From a bacterium (GTDB taxonomy: Bacteria; JAJRZV01), in contig JAJRZV010000077.1 of the NCBI GenBank assembly GCA_024275095.1, positions 1 to 11,774 of the forward strand: a stretch of DNA of 11,774 nucleotides, read 5' to 3'. Positions 1 through 6,994 of this stretch are shown piece by piece. A program made the position numbers and the translations under genes. The notes under the pieces were generated by a model that ran no database searches, was not told where the DNA came from, and saw nothing but the letters and a program-made list of their open reading frames with translations. Within the stretch, counting starts at the first letter, position 1; every line of letters starts with the position of its first letter.

Positions 1-293
1 AAACCAAGATAGGAACGTGACTTCATCCCGAGTTCCTGGATGGCCATGGCCAGAAGCCCAATGGATACCTGTTCTCCAGACGAGACAACCACATCGTACT
101 CACACGGATCGGGCTTGCTTGATATATCATTCGCAAGACCCACCAGGCGATCCGTTTCACCAGCCATGGCGGAAACAACTACAATCACCTTGTGACCTTC
201 CCTGGCAGTTTCAACCACTCGTTTGGCCACGTGTTTAATTTTCTCAATGCTGCCCACTGAGGTGCCACCAAACTTCTGAACAATCAGAGCCAT
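1..293 (-). CDS. lysC: Aspartokinase, N-terminal part (runs off the left edge)
   Basis: Aspartate kinase phosphorylates L-aspartate to 4-aspartyl phosphate in the cytoplasm, the first step toward lysine (and diaminopimelate for peptidoglycan), threonine and methionine. Only the first 97 codons are inside the window. They begin [15 protein letters not shown] and carry the amino acid kinase signature KFGGTSVG at residues 7-14, the [12 protein letters not shown] segment at about 39-50 and the SSGEQVS substrate-site motif at 71-77, all typical of the N-terminal kinase domain. The C-terminal ACT regulatory domains are beyond the edge, so feedback control cannot be judged. The ATG at 293 has a GAGGT ribosome-binding site six bases upstream that overlaps the tsaE stop codon, so translation is probably coupled to tsaE. 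The gene is too short here to tell a LysC type from other aspartokinase isoforms. The family assignment itself is secure. Confidence 0.93.
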   Translation of the reverse strand, partial: MALIVQKFGGTSVGSIEKIKHVAKRVVETAREGHKVIVVVSAMAGETDRLVGLANDISSKPDPCEYDVVVSSGEQVSIGLLAMAIQELGMKSRSYLG

Positions 294-299
294 TGACTC

Positions 300-304
300 A
301 CCTC
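300..304 (-). promoter_or_regulatory. Ribosome-binding site of lysC overlapping the tsaE stop
   Basis: On the minus strand GAGGT lies six bases before the lysC ATG. Its bases are shared with the TGA stop of tsaE (303-305). Ribosomes finishing tsaE therefore sit directly on the lysC start signal, which suggests coupling. It also fixes the ATG at 293 as the lysC start. Confidence 0.6.
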
Positions 305-743
305 AAGGTTGCTGTTCTTCCACCTTCACTATCCTTTTATCTTCAGAAGGCGCTTCGAATTTTATTATATATTTCGACAAATTAATAATGTCTGGAGAGC
401 GCTCAGCCCACTCAACCGCTACCACCGCGCCATTATGAGCCGCTTCAAACACCTCCAGCTCCAGCTGGTGATCCATTTTTTCCAGGCGGTACAAATCCAC
501 GTGGTAAAGTTCCAGATGTGCACCCTTATATACGCTGTAAATAACAAAAGAGGGACTCACAACCTCACGAGGATTTACGCCCAGTGCCCTCGCCAATCCT
601 TTTACAAAAGTGGTTTTTCCACTACCAAGCTCCCCCAGCAAGCTGAGAATTTCACCCCCGCGCAGTTTATCCGCAAGGTGTTCACCTGCTTTTTCTGTTT
701 CAGCCGGGCTATGGGAAACTACCGTGAAGAGAGGCGTAAGCAT
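303..743 (-). CDS. tsaE: tRNA threonylcarbamoyladenosine biosynthesis ATPase TsaE
   Basis: TsaE is the cytoplasmic P-loop ATPase that works with TsaB and TsaD to transfer threonylcarbamoyl from TC-AMP to A37 of ANN-decoding tRNAs (t6A). The 146-residue protein has the usual family length. It shows a Walker A loop GELGSGKTT at 37-45, the switch-like segment VVSPSFVIY at 61-69, the conserved HVDLYRL stretch at 81-87 and the VEWAER motif at 110-115, in the canonical order. The ATG at 743 is preceded by a GAGG site about eight bases upstream. It lies inside the last 35 bases of the upstream nnr gene, in another frame, an unusually long overlap that suggests coupled translation. The next downstream gene is lysC, 9 bases away. 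tsaB and tsaD are not in the window. The assignment is strong. Confidence 0.95.
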   Translation of the reverse strand: MLTPLFTVVSHSPAETEKAGEHLADKLRGGEILSLLGELGSGKTTFVKGLARALGVNPREVVSPSFVIYSVYKGAHLELYHVDLYRLEKMDHQLELEVFEAAHNGAVVAVEWAERSPDIINLSKYIIKFEAPSEDKRIVKVEEQQP

Positions 744-2253
744 TCTTTAAACCTCGTGCCACATCCGAAGCTGTATATCCGTGACAGGGTGGACAACCTG
801 CCAGAATATCTGCCGACAGGGCGTGCAAATAAACTCCGAGCACCGCGGCCTCAAGAGGGGAATAGTTTTGAGCAAGAAGGCCCGCGATAACACCTGTAAG
901 CACATCACCCATCCCACCCGAGGCCATACCATGATTCCCCGTAGTATTGACAAAAACACGTCCATCAGGGGCTGCCACTACAGTGCCAGCCCCTTTGAGA
1001 ACTGTAATTACCTTGTATTCCTGAGCAAAAGCACGCGCCACACCAATTCTGTCCTTCTGTATTTCGGACACAGCCAATCCGCACAGGCGAGACATCTCTC
1101 CGGGGTGTGGAGTAATCACACACTGGCGGTTTCTCTTCAATACAGCAGGGTCGTCACGTATGACATTGAGGGCATCAGCATCAAGCACCGTGGGCAAACC
1201 CGCGGAAATCACCGTCAGCACAATTTCTCTCTGACTCTCTCCAACACCTAGACCAGGGCCAACAGCAACAGCGTCCTTGCCATCAGAGTTGGCCTTGAAA
1301 AGCGGAATAAACTCCGCATACTCCATACCATCCTCATCCTCTCCTACAGGTACGGTCATAACCTCTGGAAGAGCCGCATCTACAGCTGGCTGCTCTGAGG
1401 CAGGAAGCATCGCCGTCACCAGACCCGCACCTGCAGCAGCGGCGCCCATTCCCATAAGCATGAGAGCGCCACACTTCCCTCGAGAACCGCCGATAAGGAG
1501 TACGTGTCCAAATGTACCCTTGTGGGCATCAGGTTCCCTGGGCTTTAAAAGGGAGCGGGCCAGTTCGGCAGTAACTGCATAGGTACTGGAAGGATACGAA
1601 TCAATAACATGTGAGGGTATCCCAATATGACAGATGCGAATTTCACCTGCGTATTTTCTGCCGGGGTAAACGTAAAGGCCCACTTTGGGCACAGCGAAAG
1701 TAACAGTAATATCTGCGCGCACAGCCACACCCAGCACCTCACCTGTGCGGCCGCTAATGCCACTGGGAATATCTACCGACACCACCGAAGCGTCCACGGA
1801 GTTAATCGTCTGAATAACCTGGGCGTAAAAACCCTCAACAGGCGCATTGAGCCCGGTGCCAAAAATGGCATCCACAACAATCTGTGCACCTGCAAGTTCC
1901 TTCTTTACCTGACGCGGTGTTGAAGCGAATACAGGTTTATGACCTGACCTCTCCAGAATCTCAAGATTCGCCAGCGCATCTCCCCTGTATTTTTCACGGG
2001 GTGCAACGCATACGACTTTCACATTCGTGTAGTGAGCAATGTTAAGATGTCGGGCAATGACAAAACCGTCACCGCCATTGTTACCAGGTCCCGCCACAAT
2101 GCAAACAGGGGTTGTGCTGTCTGGAAATTTTTCTTCTATTACAGCAGCAGCCCCGCGTCCTGCATTTTCCATAAGAATAATGGATGCAATACCATACTTT
2201 TGAGATGCATCTTTATCTATCTCTCTTGTAGCTTCCGGTGTAAAAAGCTTCAT
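709..2253 (-). CDS. nnr: Bifunctional NAD(P)H-hydrate epimerase / ADP-dependent NAD(P)H-hydrate dehydratase
   Basis: This enzyme repairs hydrated NADH and NADPH. The N-terminal YjeF_N domain epimerises R- and S-NAD(P)HX, and the C-terminal ribokinase-like domain dehydrates S-NAD(P)HX using ADP. At 514 residues it matches the full-length fused enzyme. The epimerase half (about 1-225) shows AGPGNNGGDGFVIARHL at 54-70, the DAIFGTGL segment with the likely catalytic Asp128, and VDIPSGISGRTGEV at 160-173. The dehydratase half (about 230-510) has KGTFGHVLLIGGS at 245-257, GPGLG at 332-336, LDADALN at 357-363, ITPHPGEM at 380-387 and the catalytic loop TGNHGMASGGMGD with Asp450. His441 stands where Pro is common in that loop, and Met448 where Ser is common. 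The ATG at 2253 overlaps the acpS stop by 4 bases and has a GGAGGGG site just upstream. All motifs are intact, so it is probably active. Confidence is high. Confidence 0.95.
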   Translation of the reverse strand: MKLFTPEATREIDKDASQKYGIASIILMENAGRGAAAVIEEKFPDSTTPVCIVAGPGNNGGDGFVIARHLNIAHYTNVKVVCVAPREKYRGDALANLEILERSGHKPVFASTPRQVKKELAGAQIVVDAIFGTGLNAPVEGFYAQVIQTINSVDASVVSVDIPSGISGRTGEVLGVAVRADITVTFAVPKVGLYVYPGRKYAGEIRICHIGIPSHVIDSYPSSTYAVTAELARSLLKPREPDAHKGTFGHVLLIGGSRGKCGALMLMGMGAAAAGAGLVTAMLPASEQPAVDAALPEVMTVPVGEDEDGMEYAEFIPLFKANSDGKDAVAVGPGLGVGESQREIVLTVISAGLPTVLDADALNVIRDDPAVLKRNRQCVITPHPGEMSRLCGLAVSEIQKDRIGVARAFAQEYKVITVLKGAGTVVAAPDGRVFVNTTGNHGMASGGMGDVLTGVIAGLLAQNYSPLEAAVLGVYLHALSADILAGCPPCHGYTASDVARGLKNAYASLHGSFP

Positions 2254-2633
2254 GGCCCCTCCGCTATAGCTACAACGATACAGATATTATCCTCGTGAGT
2301 AATGGAAATCAAAATTCTTTGCACCCCTCCCCTCTCAGCCGCCTCTCGCATGGCCCCATGAAGTACCACCTGTGGCGACCCTCCCCTGCCGCGCAATATT
2401 TCCACCTCCCGCCACCTGATGCCCGTATTCACGTAAGCTCCCAGGGCCTTGTACACGGCCTCTTTGGCGGCAAAGCGACCGGCCAGATGCTGAACCACCC
2501 TGCGCCTGGAAGTACAGTACTCCACCTCAGCCGGAGTAAAAACCCGTGAGAGGAAACGCTGGCCAAAACGCTCAAGGGTTCTTTCAATACGATCTATTCG
2601 CATCACATCCACACCCATTCCCTTCACCACCAT
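2250..2633 (-). CDS. acpS: Holo-[acyl-carrier-protein] synthase AcpS
   Basis: AcpS transfers 4'-phosphopantetheine from coenzyme A to the conserved serine of apo-ACP, activating it for fatty acid synthesis in the cytoplasm. The 127-residue product has the family length and motifs: KGMGVDVMRIDRIE at 4-17, with Mg-binding Asp9, RFAAKEAVYKALG at 53-65, with Glu58 at the same position as in the E. coli enzyme, and the C-terminal SITHE segment at 110-114. I chose the ATG at 2633 rather than the in-frame TTG one codon upstream. The ATG forms a TGATG junction with the stop of the sugar-phosphate transferase gene, and a purine-rich AGGGGG lies seven bases upstream. The start MVVKGMGVD also fits the family N-terminus. 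The gene overlaps nnr by four bases. acpS next to nnr is a common arrangement in many bacteria. Confidence 0.94.
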   Translation of the reverse strand: MVVKGMGVDVMRIDRIERTLERFGQRFLSRVFTPAEVEYCTSRRRVVQHLAGRFAAKEAVYKALGAYVNTGIRWREVEILRGRGGSPQVVLHGAMREAAERGGVQRILISITHEDNICIVVAIAEGP

Positions 2634-4036
2634 CAAAAAGCCCCCTTCCTCTTGAGTACAGCCGGAATGGTCTTGAGAAGAATGACAAGGTCAAAAAGTA
2701 AACTGCGGTTTTTGATGTAATAGAAGTCATACTCCAGGTTTTCATGCAAAGGAATGTCCTTGCGGCCGAGTATCTGCCACAGACCGGTTATCCCTGGCAC
2801 GGCATTGAGCCTGAGTTTCTGCCATTCATTATATTTTTCAACAATAAAAGGCATTTCCGGCCGCGGTCCCACCAGTGACATTTCTCCTTTAAGCACGTTG
2901 ATAAGCTGAGGAAGTTCATCAAGTGAAGTGCGCCTGAGAAACTGCCCCACGCGTGTGACCCGAGGGTCTCTTGAGGTTCTGGGAGCCTCTTCATACGGGG
3001 ACGTATCTGTACGCATCGTTCTGAATTTATACATTCTAAATCGTCTGCCCTTGTAACCCACTCTTTCGTGAACAAAAAATACAGGGCCTGGAGAATCCAG
3101 CTTGATAGCCACTGCAATCACGATCCATAACGGTAAAGTTACTACCAGCAACACCAGTGCGCTCACGAAGTCCATTATCCTTTTGGATACCGTATAAAAG
3201 CGGCTGACGTGCCCTGTACCCAGATTGAAAATGGGAAATTCCTCGAGCACATCCACTTTAAGCTCCCGCGAGAGCACTTCAAAAACATTGGAAATCACAC
3301 GAAAGCTCACATCCCTGTCAGAGACAGAACTGATGAGGTGAAGGATCATATCCTGCGGCATGGAAGGCACCGCAATAATAACTTCGTCAAGTTCGTATTC
3401 GTCAATAATGCGACCAAGGTCATCCAGTGTGCCCAGAACAGGTACGTTACTGATTTTTTCTCCCACATTTTCGTGATCGGTTTCCACAAAGCCCACCACC
3501 TCGTATCCTATTTCAGGGTGGTCTGAAATTTTTTGCAAAGCCCGTATGCCTGTGGATGATGTGCCGACTATAATACATCGCACCCTGCCCAGACCTTTCC
3601 TCATCAGGCTCGTCTCCGCTTTCCTTACGGCCATCCTCACGACGGTATAACCCAGAAGGTTCAGCAAAAAGTTAAAAATGACCACAGAACGGGCTATGCT
3701 CAACTCCTTCACCAGGAATGCCATGGTGCCTATGATAAAGAGACCGAGCAGGGCACTCTTAATAACAGCCTGGGCGTCTTCAAGTCCACTGGCTCCTCTC
3801 TTGCGCCTGTAAAGTCCGAAATACGCGTTGGCGACCAGGCACAGCAAAACCACAACGGGAAGCACGTGCAGGTAAGATGCGATCGGGTTAAGCGGGTACC
3901 CAAAAACTCCCGAGAGCCACTGGCGCAGGTAGTATGCACCTATCCACGAGCATCCGATAACACATGCATCCAGCACAGCGAGAATCGCCCTGTAACCCCT
4001 GCGCTTTTTGAACAATCTATCAATAAATCGAATCAA
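2633..4036 (-). CDS. Polyprenyl-phosphate sugar-1-phosphate transferase (WbaP/WcaJ-type initiating enzyme)
   Basis: Enzymes of this family start exopolysaccharide or O-antigen repeat units by moving a hexose-1-phosphate from a nucleotide sugar to undecaprenyl phosphate on the inner face of the cytoplasmic membrane. The 467-residue protein has the large-family layout: about four membrane segments between residues 17 and 135, a cytosolic Rossmann-like domain starting near RCIIVGTSSTG (153-163), a fifth hydrophobic segment near 290-312 and the C-terminal catalytic domain. The catalytic domain shows KLDSPGPVFF (312-321), KFRTM (337-341), SLDELPQLINVLKGEMS with the Asp-Glu pair 373-374, VGPRPE (389-394) and PGITGLWQ (414-421). 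The start is TTG at 4036, supported by GAGGG six bases upstream and by the absence of ATG nearby. That gives a 17-base overlap with the ligase-like gene. The sugar specificity (glucose, galactose or an amino sugar) cannot be read from sequence. Confidence 0.92.
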   Translation of the reverse strand: MIRFIDRLFKKRRGYRAILAVLDACVIGCSWIGAYYLRQWLSGVFGYPLNPIASYLHVLPVVVLLCLVANAYFGLYRRKRGASGLEDAQAVIKSALLGLFIIGTMAFLVKELSIARSVVIFNFLLNLLGYTVVRMAVRKAETSLMRKGLGRVRCIIVGTSSTGIRALQKISDHPEIGYEVVGFVETDHENVGEKISNVPVLGTLDDLGRIIDEYELDEVIIAVPSMPQDMILHLISSVSDRDVSFRVISNVFEVLSRELKVDVLEEFPIFNLGTGHVSRFYTVSKRIMDFVSALVLLVVTLPLWIVIAVAIKLDSPGPVFFVHERVGYKGRRFRMYKFRTMRTDTSPYEEAPRTSRDPRVTRVGQFLRRTSLDELPQLINVLKGEMSLVGPRPEMPFIVEKYNEWQKLRLNAVPGITGLWQILGRKDIPLHENLEYDFYYIKNRSLLFDLVILLKTIPAVLKRKGAF

Positions 4037-5831
4037 CGATATCCCTCAATTCAGGATCTTTTTCAAGGTACCGTTTTTGTATCGGCCTCTTCTGCAGATA
4101 CTTCTCCAGGAGGCTTCGAGCCTCTTCCTGCCTTCCTGTTTTCACAAAAAGGCGAGCGAGTTCAGGAACAGCCAGAGGATCGTAAGGATAGAGTTTCACA
4201 AACATTCGAAGGTCGTTTTCATAAGCCACAAAATCGTTCAACTGCCTTTCACACCGTGCCCTGATGTAGAGTGCGGGACCGTGATGAGGGTAAAGCTTCA
4301 GCACTTGTGACATTATCAACCGGGCTTTGTCCCATCCTTCATACCGGTAAACTGCACTTCCCAAAGCGAATGTGGTACGGTAAGACAGCGGGTTAACCCG
4401 CCACGCCCGAAAAAGTCCCGGCAATTCACCGGCTCTCCTGAGGGCCCTGATCTTCAATGCCTCGTCCATCTCCAGTCTTGAAACAATAGCACGCCATCCT
4501 GCTGTCGCTGAAAATCCCAATCCAATTACTGCACAGGTATAAAAGACGAAAAGAACCCGGGATGGTTTAAGCACTACAGTTTTTCCTTCTTTAATTTGAG
4601 CCATCAGGGGTGCAGCAAAAATCAGCATTGCCGGGAAAAACCGGGGATTGCTTCCGCCCTGTCCAGCTATTGCAAGAAGCATCGCTCCAGCGAAAAACAT
4701 TCCATCGGCCACGCGTTTCTCCTCAAGGGCCGCCCTTAATGCCACCACAAAAGGGATCAAAAAAAGCAAAAGCCCGGGAAACCCTGTCTCACCTCCCAGA
4801 AGGGCTGTCAAAGAGAGTGGCCGCACTTCATGGTTGGCAATCCCGACCTGCCTGTTCAACCATCGGAGTTCATCACTCTGATAAAGGGTCAGGCGTGATG
4901 AAAAAAGCCCTCTGCCGCTTCCAAATACCGGATCGTGAAAAAGCACAGCGTACTGCTGTTCCGTCAGCACTTTATCTCTAACAGAATGCACGAGTTTTTC
5001 AGCTGAAAGAGAATTCTCTCCTGGCAGCACCCTTTCAGAAAACCACCAGCCTCCCACCATTCCTGCCACAAGCAGGACGCTCAACACCCCCCGCAGGCTT
5101 CTTTCTCCCGGGGGAGCAAATCCAAAAGAGACTATCAAAGCCGTACCAGCTACAAGAAGCGGAAAGAGTGCTCTTGCGAACCCTGCCGCGAACCCCGTCA
5201 TTAAAAGGACCACTGCAACAACACCACGATAGCCTGAGGAACCTCTTCCTATCTGTGATTGCAAAAACAAAACAAAAAGAACAAAAAGAAGGGCAACCTC
5301 CTTCCATGTACCATATGGAGCCATCACATCCTTCATATTTACAACCTGCTCAAACCATACGCCCTCCATCTGTATATACACGGCCAGAGCGGTGATCACC
5401 AACGTGCCGAAAACAAAAGCGATCAGTGTTTTTTCGACAGGAAAGACTCTATCTTTCAAGCACATAACCCCTACAACGACGAGCACCACAAGTACATCCA
5501 CACTACTGTACACAAATGCCATGCCGGGACTTTCAGCAAACAGCGCGCTCAAGAGAGCCCACAGAGCAAAGCCCAGCAGGTAAAGTCCTGGATTCGAAAC
5601 ATTGACCTCGCAGCGTTTCAGCAGTGACAGGCTTACAAGAAAAAGCAAGAGTGAAAATCCTGCCGCTATAGCCACAGGGGAAACATCAGGATTTAATTTG
5701 AATACAGCATCATGCAATTTGGTTATTTTGACGAGTTCGGGGTAAAAGGCATTGAAAGCCACCAGCAGTGCAACGCAAGCAACAAAACCCTTAATCGCAC
5801 CCTCTGCCACACCCAGTATTTTTTCTTTCAC
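4020..5831 (-). CDS. O-antigen ligase/polymerase-like membrane protein with C-terminal TPR region
   Basis: This is a polytopic inner-membrane protein of the O-antigen ligase (WaaL/Wzy_C) type, likely to join or polymerise undecaprenyl-linked glycans on the periplasmic side. Residue numbers here count from the upstream GTG at 5834. The first 450 residues hold about ten to twelve hydrophobic segments. A large loop (about 265-340) contains FHDPVFGSGRGLF, followed by NHEVRPLSLTALLGGETGFPG (334-354), which resembles the family's loop-and-helix signature. From about 455 the protein is soluble and helical. The segments around 485-515, 516-550 and 552-585 look like TPR repeats, ending in EARSLLEKYLQKRP. 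The start is one of two adjacent GTG codons. I prefer 5831 because AGGAGG then has a five-base spacer and the overlap with the glycosyltransferase gene is the usual four bases. Ligase, polymerase and protein glycan transferase (PglL-like) roles cannot be separated from sequence alone. Confidence 0.8.
   Translation of the reverse strand: MKEKILGVAEGAIKGFVACVALLVAFNAFYPELVKITKLHDAVFKLNPDVSPVAIAAGFSLLLFLVSLSLLKRCEVNVSNPGLYLLGFALWALLSALFAESPGMAFVYSSVDVLVVLVVVGVMCLKDRVFPVEKTLIAFVFGTLVITALAVYIQMEGVWFEQVVNMKDVMAPYGTWKEVALLFVLFVLFLQSQIGRGSSGYRGVVAVVLLMTGFAAGFARALFPLLVAGTALIVSFGFAPPGERSLRGVLSVLLVAGMVGGWWFSERVLPGENSLSAEKLVHSVRDKVLTEQQYAVLFHDPVFGSGRGLFSSRLTLYQSDELRWLNRQVGIANHEVRPLSLTALLGGETGFPGLLLFLIPFVVALRAALEEKRVADGMFFAGAMLLAIAGQGGSNPRFFPAMLIFAAPLMAQIKEGKTVVLKPSRVLFVFYTCAVIGLGFSATAGWRAIVSRLEMDEALKIRALRRAGELPGLFRAWRVNPLSYRTTFALGSAVYRYEGWDKARLIMSQVLKLYPHHGPALYIRARCERQLNDFVAYENDLRMFVKLYPYDPLAVPELARLFVKTGRQEEARSLLEKYLQKRPIQKRYLEKDPELRDIVDSIY
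4043..4047 (-). promoter_or_regulatory. Ribosome-binding site supporting a TTG start
   Basis: On the minus strand GAGGG lies six bases before the TTG codon at 4034-4036. The first downstream alternative, another TTG at 4013-4015, has no comparable site. This is the main reason for placing the sugar-phosphate transferase start at 4036, inside the end of the upstream gene. Confidence 0.45.
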
Positions 5832-6994
5832 CACGTCCTCCTCTCATCTGCTGTTCTGATAAGTTCGGAGAATAACCCTTCATACTCATCAACAACCGCT
5901 TCCCAGGAGTAGAATTTTTCGGCTCGCTCCCGAGCGGCCCTTTTCAACTTCTCTCTTAACCCTTCATCGACAATTACCTTCCTGAGGCAATCCCCAAGGG
6001 ACCCGGGGGCCTCTTTCAAGCGAAAAATCAACCCGGCATCTCCCAGCACTTCCTTATTGGCCGGGGTATCGCTGGCAATCACACAATTCCCGAAACCCAT
6101 TTGCTCCACCAGCACAGGATGGGTACCTCCCACTCCCGAAGCAAGCACAAACACTGTTGCATAATGACTCAGCTGTCTGTAAGCACGACCAAACTGATAA
6201 CCTGTGAAAACAATACGAGGGTCCTCTCCTGCAATTTCTCTGAGATGCCTCTTGTAATCTTCTGCATAAGGGGCGTCTCCCACAATAACAAGCTTGATGT
6301 CCTGGGCTTCTTTCCCAAGCAGCCGAAAAGCCTGAATCAATATATGCGCGTTATTTTCTGGCACCATCCTTCCCACGAACAGAACGTATTTATCAGGTTC
6401 GAGCCCAAACTTCTCCAGTACATCAGTCCCTGTGTCGGTGGTAAAATCTGTACCGTAAGGGATGAAAACCGTTTCAAAGTTGTAATACCGCCGGTAATAC
6501 TCCTGCACAGCCCTGGCATCAGCAATCACAACATCAGGAGTAATGGTGGCAATACGCTCTGATGTGCGAAGGAACCATCGCGCGAATGTTCCCCACTTTT
6601 CCCTCTGCCAGTCGGCTCCGTCAACATTAAGGACCACCTTCATTCCCCTGATACGTGGAATCCACGCAAGTATGCTGTTACCCACTCCACAGATGTACAC
6701 AATATCATGTTTGTGAAAAAGAAGGTGAATTACGGAAAGAAATGTGTGCACAATCGTGTCTGTCGCTTTTGCAGGTATTGTCGGAAGTTTTACAAGTTTC
6801 ATGCCCTTGTAGGTATCCGCTTTGTATTTCACATGGGTACTGCGGTTGTATACGGTAACAGTCCAGCCTCTTTGCGCCAAACGCGAACCCGCTTCTTCCA
6901 CGAACGTCTCGAAACCACTGTAAGAAGCAGGCACCCCTCTCGTGCCGATAAACGCGATGCTGGCCTTCTTATCACTCACTGAACCGGTAGGCAT
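5828..6994 (-). CDS. GT4-family glycosyltransferase with DUF1972-type N-terminus
   Basis: This is a cytoplasmic or membrane-associated GT-B glycosyltransferase of 388 residues that likely adds a sugar from a nucleotide donor to a lipid-linked glycan. The acceptor-side domain (about 11-185) opens with ASIAFIGTRGVPASYSGFET, the DUF1972 hallmark found in rhamnosyltransferase-like enzymes. It continues with DIVYICGVGNS (97-107), NVDGADWQREKW (123-134) and VFIPYG (176-181). The donor domain follows: YVLFVGRMVPENN (203-215), KLVIVGDAP (234-242), IVFTGY (261-266) and GVGGTHPVLVEQMGFG (287-302), which is the nucleotide-sugar site. The ATG at 6994 lies 23 bases inside the end of the RNase gene and has only a weak site upstream. 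A GTG at 6979 is a possible alternative start. Together with the next two genes it forms a polysaccharide cassette. The sugar and linkage are unknown. Confidence 0.9.
   Translation of the reverse strand: MPTGSVSDKKASIAFIGTRGVPASYSGFETFVEEAGSRLAQRGWTVTVYNRSTHVKYKADTYKGMKLVKLPTIPAKATDTIVHTFLSVIHLLFHKHDIVYICGVGNSILAWIPRIRGMKVVLNVDGADWQREKWGTFARWFLRTSERIATITPDVVIADARAVQEYYRRYYNFETVFIPYGTDFTTDTGTDVLEKFGLEPDKYVLFVGRMVPENNAHILIQAFRLLGKEAQDIKLVIVGDAPYAEDYKRHLREIAGEDPRIVFTGYQFGRAYRQLSHYATVFVLASGVGGTHPVLVEQMGFGNCVIASDTPANKEVLGDAGLIFRLKEAPGSLGDCLRKVIVDEGLREKLKRAARERAEKFYSWEAVVDEYEGLFSELIRTADERRTW
5837..5842 (-). promoter_or_regulatory. Strong ribosome-binding site deciding between two GTG starts
   Basis: On the minus strand AGGAGG lies two bases before the GTG at 5834 and five bases before the GTG at 5831. 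The longer spacer is more normal, and it gives a GTGA-type four-base overlap with the preceding stop, so 5831 is the better start of the ligase-like gene. Confidence 0.55.

Noticed and set aside
309-890. Long plus-strand open frame (about 193 codons) opposite tsaE and the end of nnr
   Set aside because: It runs antisense to two confidently identified genes, its translation resembles no family I know, and it has no ribosome site of note.
2634-2636. TTG one codon upstream as the acpS start
   Set aside because: The adjacent ATG forms a TGATG junction, has better spacing from the purine-rich site and gives the normal AcpS N-terminus.
2788-3117. Second minus-strand frame within the sugar-phosphate transferase gene
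   Set aside because: It is an alternative frame of a gene whose catalytic motifs are read in the main frame; no ribosome site or family features support it.
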